A stretch of DNA of 64,000 bases from Rhizopus sp. PT2906 (lineage: Eukaryota; Mucoromycota; Mucoromycetes; Mucorales; Rhizopodaceae). The position numbers and the translations under genes are program-made. The notes beneath the pieces are model-generated. The model did not search any database. It was not told the DNA's origin and worked only from the letters and a program-made list of their open reading frames with translations. Positions 34,642-46,851 of this stretch are shown here, one piece after another. Numbering within the stretch: position 1 is the first letter of the stretch; the number at the start of each line of letters is the position of its first letter. The DNA lies in the NCBI GenBank assembly GCA_025529335.1, contig JAMYHX010000207.1, positions 1 through 64,000 of the forward strand. The letters run 5' to 3'.

Positions 34642-36238
34642 TTATTTTTTATTCATCAAGAATTCTTCAGCAATCACAGGGTCTAGCATGAGTTGAGAAG
34701 CCAAAGAAAAGACAGTAAAGACGCCTTCCCGCATATTGCTTGATACACGATCCATGCGTTGTTGAAACTGTTCTAGTTTGGTCACAAGAGGGACCTGTGG
34801 GTCTGTCATCTGCTGTTGCTCTTGAGGAATCTCAGTTGTGGCCATGACATCCATAGCAAGTTGAGCTGAAGAGTCCTTTTTTTTGAGAAGCGCGCTTTCT
34901 CTTGATATGAATTTGCGGATAGCACTGTAATAAGAAGAGTCCATCACACTCGCACTGGACAATCGACGGTCTGCGTTGATGGCCCTTTGAGAAGAGACGT
35001 CATGGATGAATATTTTTATGATCTGGTCTGGAAATTCATTATAAATTTGCTGATATCTATGTTTATGGTTTAGTTTTTATCCTTTTTTTTTTAATGCTCA
35101 TTATTTACATTTCAGGATCGATCTCACCCGAATCGCCTACGAGAATAAACTTGCGATTGGGAAAATCACGGAGAATTTTGGAAATAACCGTCAACTTGTG
35201 TTTACCGGGCCTGCCCATGATCAAATCCTGTGTGCTCACTGTCCGTAAATGCATACTTCCCTTGGGGAACTGTTTATCGTTAATGAAATCCATCAGTGCT
35301 GGGTATATCTGCCAAGGAGAATTTGACACGTAATGAAAATGGGCACCTTCTGCTGCCCAAGCACGATAGACTTCATTCATATGTGGTACCTCTCGGGCTG
35401 TTCTGAAAAATGTGTTTTGTAATATGGCGTCTCTGCCATCTAGTATGTCGGTTACTTTGATGGTATCGTCTATATCTGAAATCACAGATATTCCAGAGGG
35501 TTCGATAAGATCTACAAACCCTGTAAAGCAAGTCTCTTTTTGTGTACATGTTAGTCATTTTTTTTGTTCATTTTGTTTTCTTGTTTTTCCCCTACGGTTA
35601 TCATCTAACCATGCTTCCACATTTAGTCCTTCTCGTGAATTCTTGATCCATTCTCGATCGACAATCACCTCTTGTTCAAATCGACCTGTTGATCCCGAAT
35701 TGATAAGGATATCTTTTAGTTTTTCTTTCAACAGTGGTACATTCAGCTTAAGGTCGAGCATGCGCATGGTCTGACATCTAAATTGATTTAATAGGCTTGA
35801 AAAATGAAAGTCTTCTTGAGAGTCCTTGGCAAAGCCGCCATAGGTTCGTCCAGCAGCTAAAAGAAAGAGATGTTTATTCTTTTTTGTTTATATTTTTTTT
35901 TTTCTTCTTTTTTTACCTAATAAAAACCTATCAAGACGACCTGACGATGGTTTAGCAAATGTCCATCCACACAAATGAATCTTCCAGCCATGGTCATCTT
36001 GACAAGCATAGGTTGGAAATATTAAGCATTGCGCCTGAACAGTATCTACCGAGGTAGTGCTCAAGATGTCGTCTATATCTTGAGTATCTGTTCTTGATAC
36101 ACTACCCACACTTCTCGACGGAACAAGGTTGGGTTGATAATATTTATTGATTTCTTGCTTGATGACATGAGTTGTGGCTGTTGCAAACGAACGCAATCTG
36201 TCACGTTTGCGCATGGGAGGATTGGCTGATGGGTTCAT
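34642..36238 (-). CDS. APP1-type phosphatidate phosphatase (DUF2183)
   Basis: A Mg-dependent phosphatidate phosphatase of the fungal App1 family, which makes diacylglycerol at actin patches. The catalytic haloacid-dehalogenase-like motif DIDDT (DxDxT) sits in ISVISDIDDTIKVTDILDG. It is followed by HYVSNSPWQIYPALMDFI and by KFILVGDSGEIDPEIY, the DUF2183 core. The N-terminal region (ATATTHVIKQEINKYY; CGWTFAKPSSGRLDRFLLG) matches the App1 N-terminal segment. The start at 36238 was preferred over an in-frame Met at 36271 because the latter falls in a hydrophobic stretch unlike the family. About four introns are inferred, giving roughly 450-470 aa. The C-terminus is a helical tail with a Gln run. 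Confidence 0.88.
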
Positions 36239-36325
36239 TAGAGTGAATAAAGAATATATAATGTTGTACAAATCTTTGGCGGCCCTTTATTGTTCCCTCA
36301 CGCGCGCAACACTCTTGCACACAAG

Positions 36326-36330
<5 letters not shown>

Positions 36331-36371
<41 letters not shown>
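36331..36371 (+). repeat. 41-nt poly-A tract in a divergent promoter region
   Basis: An uninterrupted run of A lies in the shared upstream region (36239-36856) of the APP1-like and TFC6-like genes. The rest of that interval is AT-rich; (TA)n occurs at 36474-36484 and a small palindrome TTCACCT...AGGTGAA at about 36574-36590. No gene was seen there. Confidence 0.9.
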
Positions 36372-36374
<3 letters not shown>

Positions 36375-36856
36375 TATATACAAGTAACTTTTATTTTTAA
36401 TACACACAGAGACACAAAAAGCGTAAAAACTATAGAGAAGAGATATTAGAATAAAAGTTCATCCATACAAAATATATATATATATAAAAGATGTATGTTT
36501 CGTTACTAAGAAAGATCTTCACATGAAGAAGACTTTCAACTCTACACGAAACTAACGTTATTTAATTCGAATTCACCTAGAACAGGTGAATTACAGTTAA
36601 AATAACAAGGATTAATATTCCACGAGTGTAACAGAGAACCATCATTGATTCGAGCATATAGCTCTGTTGATCCTCCTGACATGACTTGTGGTTTTTATTA
36701 AAATAAAACGGAAATATTTACCTTTGATGTGTTTGTGTGAAGAAGTGTACCTTTAAAAAATTTCAAAACGCTCGACTTTTTATAAAGAAAAAATGACAGC
36801 GACACAGTCACACTAAGCCACCGTTTTTTAAAAGGATCCGTGTATCGCAATTTGAA

Positions 36857-38511
36857 ATGCCTCTTTTTTATGCAATGAAGCACACAGAGTCGCTAAAAAG
36901 ATATAATAAACTAGGAGAATGGAACGAGTACCAAAAGATACCATTAAAAGAACACGAAGAATGGATTCAAATCTATCAGTATAAATAAAAACATGTATTT
37001 TTATATGCAATTTAATAATGTGGAATAGAGATATTGAGGACTATTTACCAAAAACCACAGTCAAGGTTGAGCATGAAAACACACTACATAACCTAGAAGC
37101 GCATAACAGACTACGGACATCCAATAACTCATTCATCATCAACCATGGCGGCTCGGTATGGGCCATGGACTTCGTGCCTAAAAAGCGTAGCAGCCGAGAC
37201 GCAGAGTACCTTGCGATAGGAGGATACAAGACGACAGAGGAACATCATGCGCTCGGAGAGGTGTCTTGTTACAAGAACGCGATTTGTATATGGAAATACG
37301 ATTCTGATCATGAGCCTACACTAGATATGTGTCTACTGGGCGAATTTGGGATCATTGCGGACCTGAAATGGTGCCCTCTGAGCAGCTATGGACCAAAACT
37401 GGGCATTTTGGCTGTACTCGTAGGTGATGGATCTGTCTATATTCTGGTAGTGCCTCATCCAGACCAGATAAGGAAACAGGGACATCCCAATGACGAAACT
37501 CTCTATTGTAAAGCAAGAGTGAACCTGCATATACCAAACGACTGATACTTTATAACCTTATAGTAAAGATAAGAAAGCCTCGGTTTGTGCTCAAGTCACC
37601 TCGAGCTTATTATCTCTGCATGTCTTGGTCGTCACAGTTTCTGGCGTGCGGCAGTGTGTCAGGTTCAATCGTCATCTGGGACATCTTTCGGTCTCTTCGT
37701 CATGATGTGCCCCTTGTCCATGTTCAGTTGATGATGACAGCACCCATACGAAGTATCAGTTGGACATGTCTCTTTGATAGCCTGTTGCTTTCAACAGATA
37801 CAGCCGGTCGCGTCCACCTACATGATATGCGAGACCCGTTCATGAGACAGCAGGTGATGAAGATAAAATCGCCCCTTATACCCGTTCTGGGAGCAGAACA
37901 TCTCGCCCACTCGTTCTTTTATGGAGATCCAGAAGGTAATTGCCGTCTAAACATGTCGTTCTACTCAAAGCAATCGACAGCCCTCTTGTCATCCGGATAT
38001 GGACAGATTTGGTCAATAGCCTTCTGTCGGTTCTGTGAGCTTGTTGCCTCTGCAAGCTCTAGTGGCATCGTCATGTTTAGATACTGTACTGATTCAGCGG
38101 GTCAGCCACTAAAACATAAGGGCAGAGTAAGCAGTATGCCTATATGAAATGGATGGTGTATTAAGATGTTGATTAGGCTGATGGAAACTTGTTATACCGC
38201 CTTTGTTTTGACGGTGACGTCTATCGCTATCTGAATAAGACCAATGTAAGCTTTATATAAAAGTATAATTGCTGTGGTGATATACATACACATACTTTAT
38301 AGGAAAGCCGAGATTTTCATCATGTGCTACTCAATCCCAACGTTGCTTTACACAAGGTACACACAAACACACACATTTGCATTATTTTGAGCTTAATTTT
38401 TTAAATTAGGTTGTATGGAACCCCAATTCAATGGCATGTGGTTGGATTGCCTCTGGAGGTAAAGCAGGCTTATGCAAGTTAGAGTTTGTACCCAGTGGAA
38501 AAAAGCCCTAA
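36857..38511 (+). CDS. TFC6: TFIIIC WD40 subunit (TFC6/GTF3C2-like)
   Basis: A 464-aa WD-repeat protein matching the tau-B beta-propeller subunit of TFIIIC, which partners TFC3 on the B box. Exons: 36857-36978, 37029-37518, 37569-38126, 38177-38245, 38303-38356, 38410-38511 (465 codons). The first exon (MPLFYAMKHTES...) joins the rest by a GTATAA donor. The propeller blades show GGSVWAMDFVPK, NAICIWKYD, GILAVLVGDGSVYIL, CGSVSGSIVIWDIF and TDTAGRVHLHDMRDP, and the end is GGKAGLCKLEFVPSGKKP. The protein is shorter than yeast or human counterparts, and a longer N-terminus was not found upstream. The third acceptor (TAAAG at 37568) was chosen because it is the only one that keeps frame. Confidence 0.78.
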
Positions 38512-38864
38512 CTCACATGTTGGGGCATTCAAAAAATAAAAATTGTTTTTGCTATAGCAACCAAGCTCCGTCCTTTCCGATAGAATGCTAGGCAACCTTG
38601 TGTCTTTCTCATCTCTCTCTCTCTCTCTCGTTCTCTCGCTCTCTCTTTCTTATTCTTAACAATGAATGATTCAATTCTCTTAATCATGGCCCTTATCTAT
38701 TTTGACTAAACTGTAAACAATGGACCAGAGCCCAAACTCTGGGGATCTGGATTTGGAATATCCCTGGTTGGCCGAAAAAAAAAACGCTCCTTAGGACCTT
38801 TTTAAACGATTTCCCGGTTTTTTTTTTATCTTTTATCTTTCTCTCCCTCTTTTTCATAAACCAA

Positions 38865-39742
38865 ATGGACGTCGACAGATTAAAGCCTATTCCCAATATC
38901 CCATTTCCACAATACTATTCATTCTTTATGAATTGGAAGACACCTGTGGTGATTGCTGCTACTTATGCGATCGTAATTCATTTGTTGAATCCTAGCCCTG
39001 AAGCCGCTAAGGTATCCCGAGTAGAAGCCAAGAACCGTGGGGTGAAGAACACCTCGAGCAGTAACAAGCTGTTTACAGCATTCATTTTTGTACATAATTT
39101 GATGCTGTCGATCTACTCTGGTGTAACATTTGTCAACATGGTCCAAGCAATGCACAAGTTATTCAGTCGTTATTCCGTGCATGATGCAGTAAGTTCCCAG
39201 AAAAAAAAATTTTTACAGTCTTGTCTAATGTAATACAGTACTGTGATATAGATGGTATGCTCTGGAACGATGCTCTCGGTTACTGGGGATACTTGTTTTA
39301 TCTTTCCAAGTTTTATGAAGTTGTCGATACAGCCATTATTCTTCTCAAGGGTCGTCGTTCTTCACTTTTACAAACATATCATCATTCTGGTGCCATGATT
39401 ACTATGTGGTCTGGTATTCGCTACAGAGCTCAACCTATTTGGATCTTTGTCGTCTTCAATTCGTTCATTCACTCTATCATGTACATGTACTATGCATTAA
39501 CCTCTGTCGGCATTCATCCTCCTGGCAAGCGTTATTTGACAACCATGCAGATCTCTCAGTTCTTGGTAGGCATGTCTACTGCCATCAGTTACTTGTTTGT
39601 GCCCAACTGTTTGTCTACCCCTGGTCAAAAGTTCGCCGTTGGTTTGAACGTGCTCTACCTTTTACCTTTAACTTACCTCTTTGTTGATTTCGCTCGTCGT
39701 ACCTACGGTAGACGACAAGCTGCTGCAAAGAAAGTGAACTAA
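38865..39742 (+). CDS. ELO-family fatty acid elongase
   Basis: A 275-aa very-long-chain/polyunsaturated fatty acid 3-ketoacyl-CoA synthase of the ER membrane. Exons are 38865-39188 and 39239-39742. ELO landmarks in order: FYLSKFYEVVDTAIILLKG (KxxExxDT), LQTYHHSGAM (the catalytic QxxHH form of the histidine box), FNSFIHSIMYMYYAL, and TMQISQFLVG. Multiple hydrophobic spans fit the seven-helix fold. The QxxHH variant is the one seen in polyunsaturated-fatty-acid elongases, in contrast to HxxHH of saturated/monounsaturated elongases, so a PUFA substrate is inferred. The lysine-rich C-terminus ending KKVN resembles a dilysine ER-retrieval signal. Confidence 0.93.
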
Positions 39743-39834
39743 TCACACCGCTTGTTACATAATTTATATAGAAACACATAAGCTGCGCTTTATTATATAT
39801 ATACATAAATGATATTTATTTTATTTTTTTCATG

Positions 39835-40798
39835 TTATTTTCCAGCACTGCTTGTCTTGGACTTTTCTACAATCTTTTTATGTCGCAAGTTCTGGTTCTT
39901 CATCTTTCGTCTCAGACTAACGACATTTCCTGTCTCTAAATCTTCTTGGCTCAACTCTTCACCATGAAGGATCATGTTCTTTTTCACAGGATCTATTGTT
40001 TTTGTCTTCAAATTCCTTTTATGACAACGGTTCATAGCTTCCTTTATAAGATTGACTACACATTAAAACAAGGAGTGAGCGACTGAGAACGTGTGTGTAG
40101 ATGGGTTGCTTACGTGTTTGAAGCCAATGGTAGGACTGCTTCATACCCAACTGTTTTTCAAACTGAAATTCCTTCTGCACCATCTCATACTGAGCTGCCA
40201 GTTCCGCATACAGATCCTGCCTTCTCTGCTGTCTCTTGACCAGATTCTTGATGATCATCGATGTTCTCAAGGGCTGTCGCCAGCCCCTGACACGATAAAA
40301 TTGGTATCCTGTCCAGTGCGTGACCAAGATGGGTTTTTGATAGGGCTTTCGTCTCCTAAAGTTTCTTTTCTTGCTCTTCTTTTTCTGCGGTGGGTGTTTC
40401 TTTTTGAAGTGATCGGCGACATATTGTGTTACTCGTTCTGTTGTGTGTGGGTCTGCTTTTTGTAAATGAGTATGGATCTATGTATTATGTGAACAAGAAT
40501 GTCAAAAACTATATGTTTTTTTACTTTGTTGGCTTGTTCTAGTAATTCAAGTACTCTTGGACGAGAAGTAACATGTCGATTTGCTTTGAATTGCTCTCTG
40601 ATCGCATTTGAAATCACTGGATGCTGTTCATACTTTTCACTTGCTCTTAAAAGTGAGCGGTACAGTCCAAGTGTCTAAATAGAGGACCATTAAAAAATTG
40701 AGAATGACGAGAGAGGGGGGGAACATTACAGCAACTCTTGTCTGATGGCTTAATGCAGTATTGGCTGATCGAAAAGCTATTGCATACACTCTTACCAT
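39835..40798 (-). CDS. LYR-motif (Complex1_LYR) mitochondrial-type protein with basic tail
   Basis: A protein of about 260 aa with an N-terminal Complex1_LYR domain: TLGLYRSLLRASEKY contains the LYR tripeptide, and FKANRHVTSRPRVLELLEQA the later conserved Arg-rich helix. LYR proteins bind acyl-ACP and the Fe-S delivery machinery and act in mitochondrial assembly. The N-terminal YAIAFRSANTALSHQTR is basic, hydroxylated and lacks acids, compatible with mitochondrial import. The C-terminal two-thirds are highly basic (KKKSKKRNFRRRKPY; KRQQRRQDLYAELAAQ) and not recognised. Three introns with consistent phases join the parts. It is divergent from the CAP gene and convergent with the elongase. Confidence 0.72.
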
Positions 40799-40927
40799 AG
40801 AGAAAATATTTATAAAAAAGGGAAAGCGGGGCTTTATTTGAATGCACACACACAGAGAGAGAGACAATTAAAGACAATTATTTATTTTCCTATTCTTTTT
40901 TCCCTTTACATCATCTCCCTTTTTTCC

Positions 40928-42594
40928 ATGTCTGAATTTCATTCGCTAGCTAACCTCATAAAACGGCTTGAGGTAGCAACGACACGTCTAGAAGACTTGG
41001 CCATGTCTTCTTCTTCTGCTTCTGCAGTATCTGCTACTGTTAATACAACAACACCAAACAGTTCTTCACACACAGGTGCACAGTCTTTGGCAGATACAAA
41101 GCAAGTTCCTGCAGTTGTCGAGAAACACGATGCTGCTCTCTATCCTCCTCTCGAAAAGTTTATCACCTTGTCATCTGATATTGGCGAACTTGTCGCTTCT
41201 CAGGTAAATATATGAAAAAGAATAAAAAAGAAGAATAATAACAACATCATATATAGGCAGCTCTAGTGAAACAAGCATTTGAAGCAGAGAGAGATATTAT
41301 CTACATTTCTACATTAGCACAAAAGCCTGATATGTCTTCTCCTATCTTTATGAAACTACTCGCGCCTATTCAAAAGGCTTTATCTGACATTGTGAATATC
41401 AAGGACTCGAATCGCGCTGACCCAATGTTTAACCACTTGAGCGCGGTTGCTGAAGGCATCCCTTCTTTAGGTTGGTTTACTTGTGTAAGTACATAATTAA
41501 ACATAATGATCAAAAAAGATCTAAACCATACAAAAAGGAACCCACACCTGTTCCTTTTATCCGCGACATGAAAGACTCTGCACAGTTTTACTCTAACCGT
41601 GTGTTGAAAGAATACAAAGACAAGTAAGTGTCCTAGTATATATAAAGTTATTTATATTAACTTGACTAGGGATACCAAACATGTGGCGTGGTGCCGAGCC
41701 TATTTAGAGCTTATCGAAAGCTTGGCAGTTTTTGTCAAGGAAAACTTTCCTACTGGCTTGATATGGAACGCAAAAGGTGAATCAGCTGAATCATTTATTG
41801 GAAAATCATTCTCTGAAGGAGCAACAACTGAACCACCTGCTGCCACGGGTCCACCCGCACCTCCCGTCGCCCCACCCCCACCTCCACCTGTGGTCTTTGA
41901 TGACGACGACAACACTCCACCACAACCTACGGGCGCTGCTGCTGTCTTTGCCGAGATTAACCAGGGTGCTGGTATCACTGCCAACCTGCGCAAAGTAGAC
42001 AAGAGCCAGATGACGCACAAGAATCCTAGTCTGCGTGCACAAAATGCGCCTGCCAAGAAACAGGGCCCACCTACACCCAACAAACCCGATAAGTTTAGTC
42101 TCAAGAAGGCGGCCAAGACATCATTAGAGGCCAACAAGTGGGTTGTCGAGAACCACGAAAATAATCATGAAATCGTGATTGAAGAGACGGCGATCAACCA
42201 AGCTGTGTATATCTACAACTGTAAGGGCTCGACCATTCGTATCAAGGGTAAAGTCAATGCGGTCACTGTTGATTCTTGTACGAAATGTGGTATTGCTCTC
42301 GACTCGACCGTGTCGACAGTCGATGTGGTCAACAGCAAATCATTTGCCCTTCAAATCTTTAAGGTAACACCAACCATTGCTGTTGACAAATGTGATAGCG
42401 GTGAGATCTACCTATCAAAAGATTGTTTGGGTGTAGAAATCCTGTCTGCCAAATCGTCTTCCTTGAACGTGTACGTCCCTGAAGATCCGGAATCTGAAGA
42501 TAGCGAGTTTAAAGAAATGTTTGTGCCTGAACAATTCAAGACAACCGTCGTTGATGGAAAACTCGTTACTGTCACGGTTGAACATGCAGGTTAA
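40928..42594 (+). CDS. SRV2: Adenylyl cyclase-associated protein
   Basis: CAP/Srv2, which recycles cofilin-bound actin and links Ras to adenylyl cyclase. The N-terminal helical domain starts LANLIKRLEVATTRLEDLA, the segment typical of cyclase-binding CAP N-termini. The helical folded domain contains DIGELVASQAALVKQAFEAE and TKHVAWCRAYLELIESLAVFV. A poly-proline stretch (PPAPPVAPPPPPPVV) and a WH2-like region (ITANLRKVDKSQMTHK) precede the C-terminal CARP beta-helix (NKWVVENHE, VYIYNCKGSTIRIKGKVNA, VPEQFKTTV). Three introns separate four exons, giving nearly 500 aa. The divergent promoter with the LYR gene is only 129 bp. Confidence 0.96.
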
Positions 42595-42645
42595 AATAAT
42601 TATAATAAACATTGAATTTCCGTCCTCCTTTTCTTTTTTTTCTTC

Positions 42646-45547
42646 ATGAATCAACTGACCGTTTCGCCTCAACTTGAAGCAAAGGCTTTGAGTATTCTCA
42701 ATGCAAAGAATCCTCTTGATCTTACAGACTTTTCTCCTGTTGATTACTTTAACAAACTCTTTCCAAATGGTACCCTATTCAAACGAAAAATGCATAAAAT
42801 AGAACTTTAATTAATTCATATACAGAACAGTCGCTTGTCTCTGTTGACAATGTACTCGAAAAACTTGAAGCGAAAATTAAGGAAACCAACCGAGAAGCAG
42901 AACGAATTACAGACATTCAGACAATTAAAGAAAATCAACATGTAGAAGGAGATCTCGATAAAGCCAAAGATGCCATTAAAGTATGCACTCCCTTTTTAAT
43001 TCATCTTTTCAATATTAATCACATATATGTATCTAGGAACTATTTAAACAGATACAAGATATCAAATCAAAAGCAACTCAATCAGAATCCATGGTACAAA
43101 ACATCACTCAAGACGTAAAATCGCTTGATTATGCAAAACGCCATCTGACTCATTCCGTCACTGTTCTCAAACGACTTCAAATGTTGGTCACAGCCGTCAA
43201 CCAGTTAGAAGATTTATCCAAAAATAGACAATATCAAGACAGTGCTCAGTTACTACAGGCCGTGGTTCAATTGATGCAGCATTTCAGACAATACAAGAGT
43301 GTGGTGCAGATTAGACAGTTATCTGATCGAATTCATCGGTTAAAGAGTTATTTAGAGGACTGTGTGTTGAAGGAATTTGAACAAGGATTTAGTCCTGAGG
43401 GTACATTGGTCGGTCAAGCTTGGATCTTGCATGATGCCTGTTTGGTCGCTTCCGTCTTGAGCGATTCAACACAGTAAGTTGCTTTAAAGAAAAGAAGAGA
43501 AACTGATTTTTGTATACTCAGGGAAAAGATGATTAAGCGATACGTGGATCTTCAGTTAAAGAGTTATCGACAGATATTCAGTAGACCTACAGAAGAAGTG
43601 TCTCAATTAGACAATATATCACGTCGATACGCGTTCTTGAAGCGTATTTTGAAATCATGTAGTGAGGTCAACATATTTCCGGATCAATGGGCAGTGAATG
43701 CAAGGATATCTGAAAAGTTTTGCGCTTGTACAAAGTAAATGTTGTCGCTTTTCATTATGAACGGTTTCATTGACACACATGTGTATATAGGCTAGATCTT
43801 GAAGCAGTCATGAAGAATAATGTGCCAAGTGTACAAGATTTTTTGAAAGCGCTGCAATTGACCATTGAATTTGAATCCCAATTGACTAAACGCTTTGAAA
43901 AGGTATACATCAAAGTCGTTTTTGCTTGCTTTGATTTAACATAGAGATTAGAACGGTGCCTTTAATTTTGAAAAGGCGATTTCATCTGGTTTTGAACCTT
44001 ATTTCTACCTTTACATTAATGCAGAAGACGCGTAAGTGTACAGAATAGACAGTTTACGAAAAAAAAAAAAAGTCTCTAATATCCCTAATAGAACCATTTC
44101 ATCCATGATTGATTCCTATGCACAGTCAGATATAGCAATTGCAAACTTGGAAGATGATAATACGATGGTCGTGTTGCCATCAAGTACAGACCTGTTTTAC
44201 TTTTATAAAGAAACACTCGTTCAATGCTCCAAGTTTTCAACCGGTAAAGCGTTATTAGACTTGTCCAAAGTGTTTGCCAAATACTTGATTGGTTACTGCA
44301 ATAAGGTTATCTTGGGAGGCATAGCAACGTAAGTCAAAAGCATTGCTTCTTCAAGTAGTAACACATCTATTATAGAAATGAAAAGAAATCTATTGATTAT
44401 TTCAGATTAGCCAGTTTAAGTCTGAATACAGCAGATTATTGCAGCATGACTACACAGCAACTTGAGGACAAACTAAAAGAAAAGATTGATACGGAATATG
44501 TCGACCAAATAGATTTTACAAACGAAAAGGAAAGGTTCTTGCAAGCGATCTCGTTATGCATTGATGCCATCATCAAGAGTATAGACCAGGTATTGGATAC
44601 ACAGTTTTTGCAAATGACAAGATTACCATGGGGGACTATGGATAGTGTTGGAGATCAATCTGATTATGTCACTCAGATAATGGATATTATCAAGCGATAT
44701 ACAACCATCATTGGTAAAACCGTATCTAACAAACGGTATTATCGTACCTTTTGTGACAGGTTTGCAGAGTAAGTATGTGTATATATATATATTGTCTCAC
44801 TTTTACATGTATATATATATGAGAGCTAACTTTGACCCTCATGTAGATGGCTTATTACGAAATACATTGCACAGATATTCAGATGTAAACCTATCTCAGA
44901 GATTGGAGCCGAACAACTCTTGTTGGATACACATTCTATCAAGACATTGTTAATGGATATACCTTCAACAGGTTCTTCTGGCGATGATATGCCAAGAACC
45001 ATCCCTAGTTCGTAAGAATTCCAAAAGCTTTAACTTCTTTGATACATAACACTATCATAGTTATAGCCGTATTGTCAGTAACGGCATATTAAAAGTAGAA
45101 GCTATTCTCAAGACAACAATGTCACCCATCGAGCCACCCGAAGCATTTGTCGAGAACTATTTGCTACTTGTCAAGGATAAACACATTGGCAATTTCACGA
45201 GAATACTCGATCTAAAGGGCATCAGAAAGTCTGACCAAGGACCGATCATAGACACGTTCCAAAGACGGGTCCCATACCATGACAATCTATCTGATAACTC
45301 ACACATGATACCACCTGAAAGTACGCCATCTGTTCATCAAAACACAATGATTCCTAGTTCGATTACGACGTCATTTTCGAATATTGCCTCTACGGCTGCA
45401 TCCTCTATCAAGAATAATAATAACGTGCCGCTTGGTCTGTCCCCTACAGAAAGTGCGCGTGGTAAATTGAATGAGAACTTTAGAAAGTTGGTGATGACAG
45501 GTATGGCCTTTCGAAAAGACTTGCAAGAAAAAAGAGGAGAATCATGA
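42646..45547 (+). CDS. VPS53: GARP/EARP tethering complex subunit VPS53
   Basis: A subunit of the Golgi-associated retrograde protein complex, which tethers endosome-derived vesicles at the trans-Golgi. About ten exons encode roughly 800 aa. The N-terminal motif FSPVDYFNKLFPNEQSL, the helical AIKELFKQIQDIKSKATQSE and the highly conserved SLDYAKRHLTHSVTVLKRLQML are diagnostic of Vps53. Downstream pieces EFEQGFSPEG, RYAFLKRIL and WGTMDSVGDQSDYVTQI follow the family order. The C-terminal region is low-complexity (Ser/Asn-rich) before a final conserved helix, LNENFRKLVMTGMAFRKDL. It starts 52 bp after the stop of the CAP gene on the same strand. Confidence 0.92.
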
Positions 45548-46028
45548 AAAGAATAAAAAGCTTTATTCCCACAATCAGACGTTTCTTTATAAAAGGGATC
45601 TATTGCTGCAATAAATTAAGAACAACGTCGTGATGCAGCAGTTTGTCCCCTGTTCGAAGTAAATGTCTCTCATTACGATCAGATAACGTCATTCATTTCT
45701 TTTTCTTGCAAAAAGAGCACATTTTAAAAGAGAGAGAAAAGAGCAATCATTTTGAATGCCGTGCCAGGAGAAGCGGTAGCAATACGGAGCTTTACCAAAT
45801 AAGGAACAGGCTCCGACAATGTTAATATCAAATGGCCAAACAGGCAAAAAAAAAAAAAAAAAAAAGGATTAATTATTTCGTACGCCAGCCAAAGTCATCT
45901 TAAGACTGATTCAAGGCACTTGCAGTCTGTAGTAGTTGATGATATATTTCAAAAGATGCAATTGGTTGACAACATTTATTCTTGCATATAAAGGATCAAC
46001 TCCCCCTTTTCCCATAAATGATTACAAT
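45548..46028. other. Intergenic region, nothing recognised
   Basis: Spacer after VPS53. It contains AATAAA-like signals (45553, 45610), a poly-A run at about 45846-45865 and a possible TATA-like element CATATAAAGG near 45985 ahead of the next locus. No gene or RNA was identified. Confidence 0.4.
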
Positions 46029-46851
46029 ATGACTTATTCCATCTTGTTGTATTCTTATGTTTCCGAGTTAGAGACTATTTTATTCGGCAATATGACATAT
46101 ATGCGTTGAAAGAAATAAAGAACAGAGAAAAGAGGAGCAAAGACCACTTGAATTCCGAGACAAGAATTACAAGCAATAAAATAATAACCAAAAGAGTAAA
46201 AGAGGTTGGCAAAAATAGCGGAAGCGCCACAAAGCAAAAGATTGTAAAAGTATATAATAAGGTGTTAGTTGGCTTGAGTTTCTCACAAACAAATATAAAA
46301 AGCTTTTTGAAGAAGAAAACGACAATACATCAGCAGCTGCTTCGTGTTGTTATGAAGATGAAAGTGCTCAGAGCGATGATGAGAGCATTTTCTGTACCAA
46401 AGACACCATATGCATTTCTTACTGTCTGACTAACACATTTTGCTAATGTATCATTTGCATTTAGGTTTATGAAATGACTGTCGTGAAAGAAAGAAATGTT
46501 TACGGATACCAGCATGTTACTTCGTCGCACAAACCCATCATACAAGCTGAAGATTTATCGGGTGTTAAATATCACTTTGATAAATGTATAAGCACCTGTG
46601 GATCAGAAGCATCCGATGAAACAGAAGCTGAATATGTAGCGATCAGACAAGAACAAAAAGATTTACAAAGCTTGAAAAACCTTGGACTTGACGTGGTGGA
46701 TTGGGTTGCCAGAGTTGTAACTTGGCCTGAAAAGGGCATGATTAAAAACTTGGGAACCCTTCCTGACCTGCCTTTTTTGAACTTTGTCAAATTCACGATT
46801 GTTAACTTCCTGGCGTGTTTAATATGGATTATTATAATAACACGATTATAA
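46029..46851 (+). CDS. Unresolved locus encoding a C-terminally membrane-anchored protein
   Basis: The last exon is well supported: from 46474 (acceptor TTTAG just before VYEMTVVKE) an open frame runs 125 codons to a C-terminal hydrophobic helix (FVKFTIVNFLACLIWIIII) ending TRL, i.e. a tail anchor. Upstream the frame is unclear. A basic frame (KEIKNREKRSKDHLNSE) is open from about 46050 to 46429 without an ATG, while a different frame over 46265-46410 reads as acidic coding sequence (EDESAQSDDES). A Met-initiated frame at 46029 ends after 26 codons. The donor needed before the last intron would be GTCTGA. This may be a frameshifted or misassembled gene. No family was recognised. Confidence 0.4.

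Noticed and set aside
41700..42137. Antisense 145-codon ORF inside the CAP gene
   Set aside because: It is a shadow of the proline-rich coding region of a well-supported gene.
42646..45547. COG4 or another Golgi tether subunit
   Set aside because: The DYAKRHLT helix and the FNKLFPNEQSL start fit VPS53 specifically.
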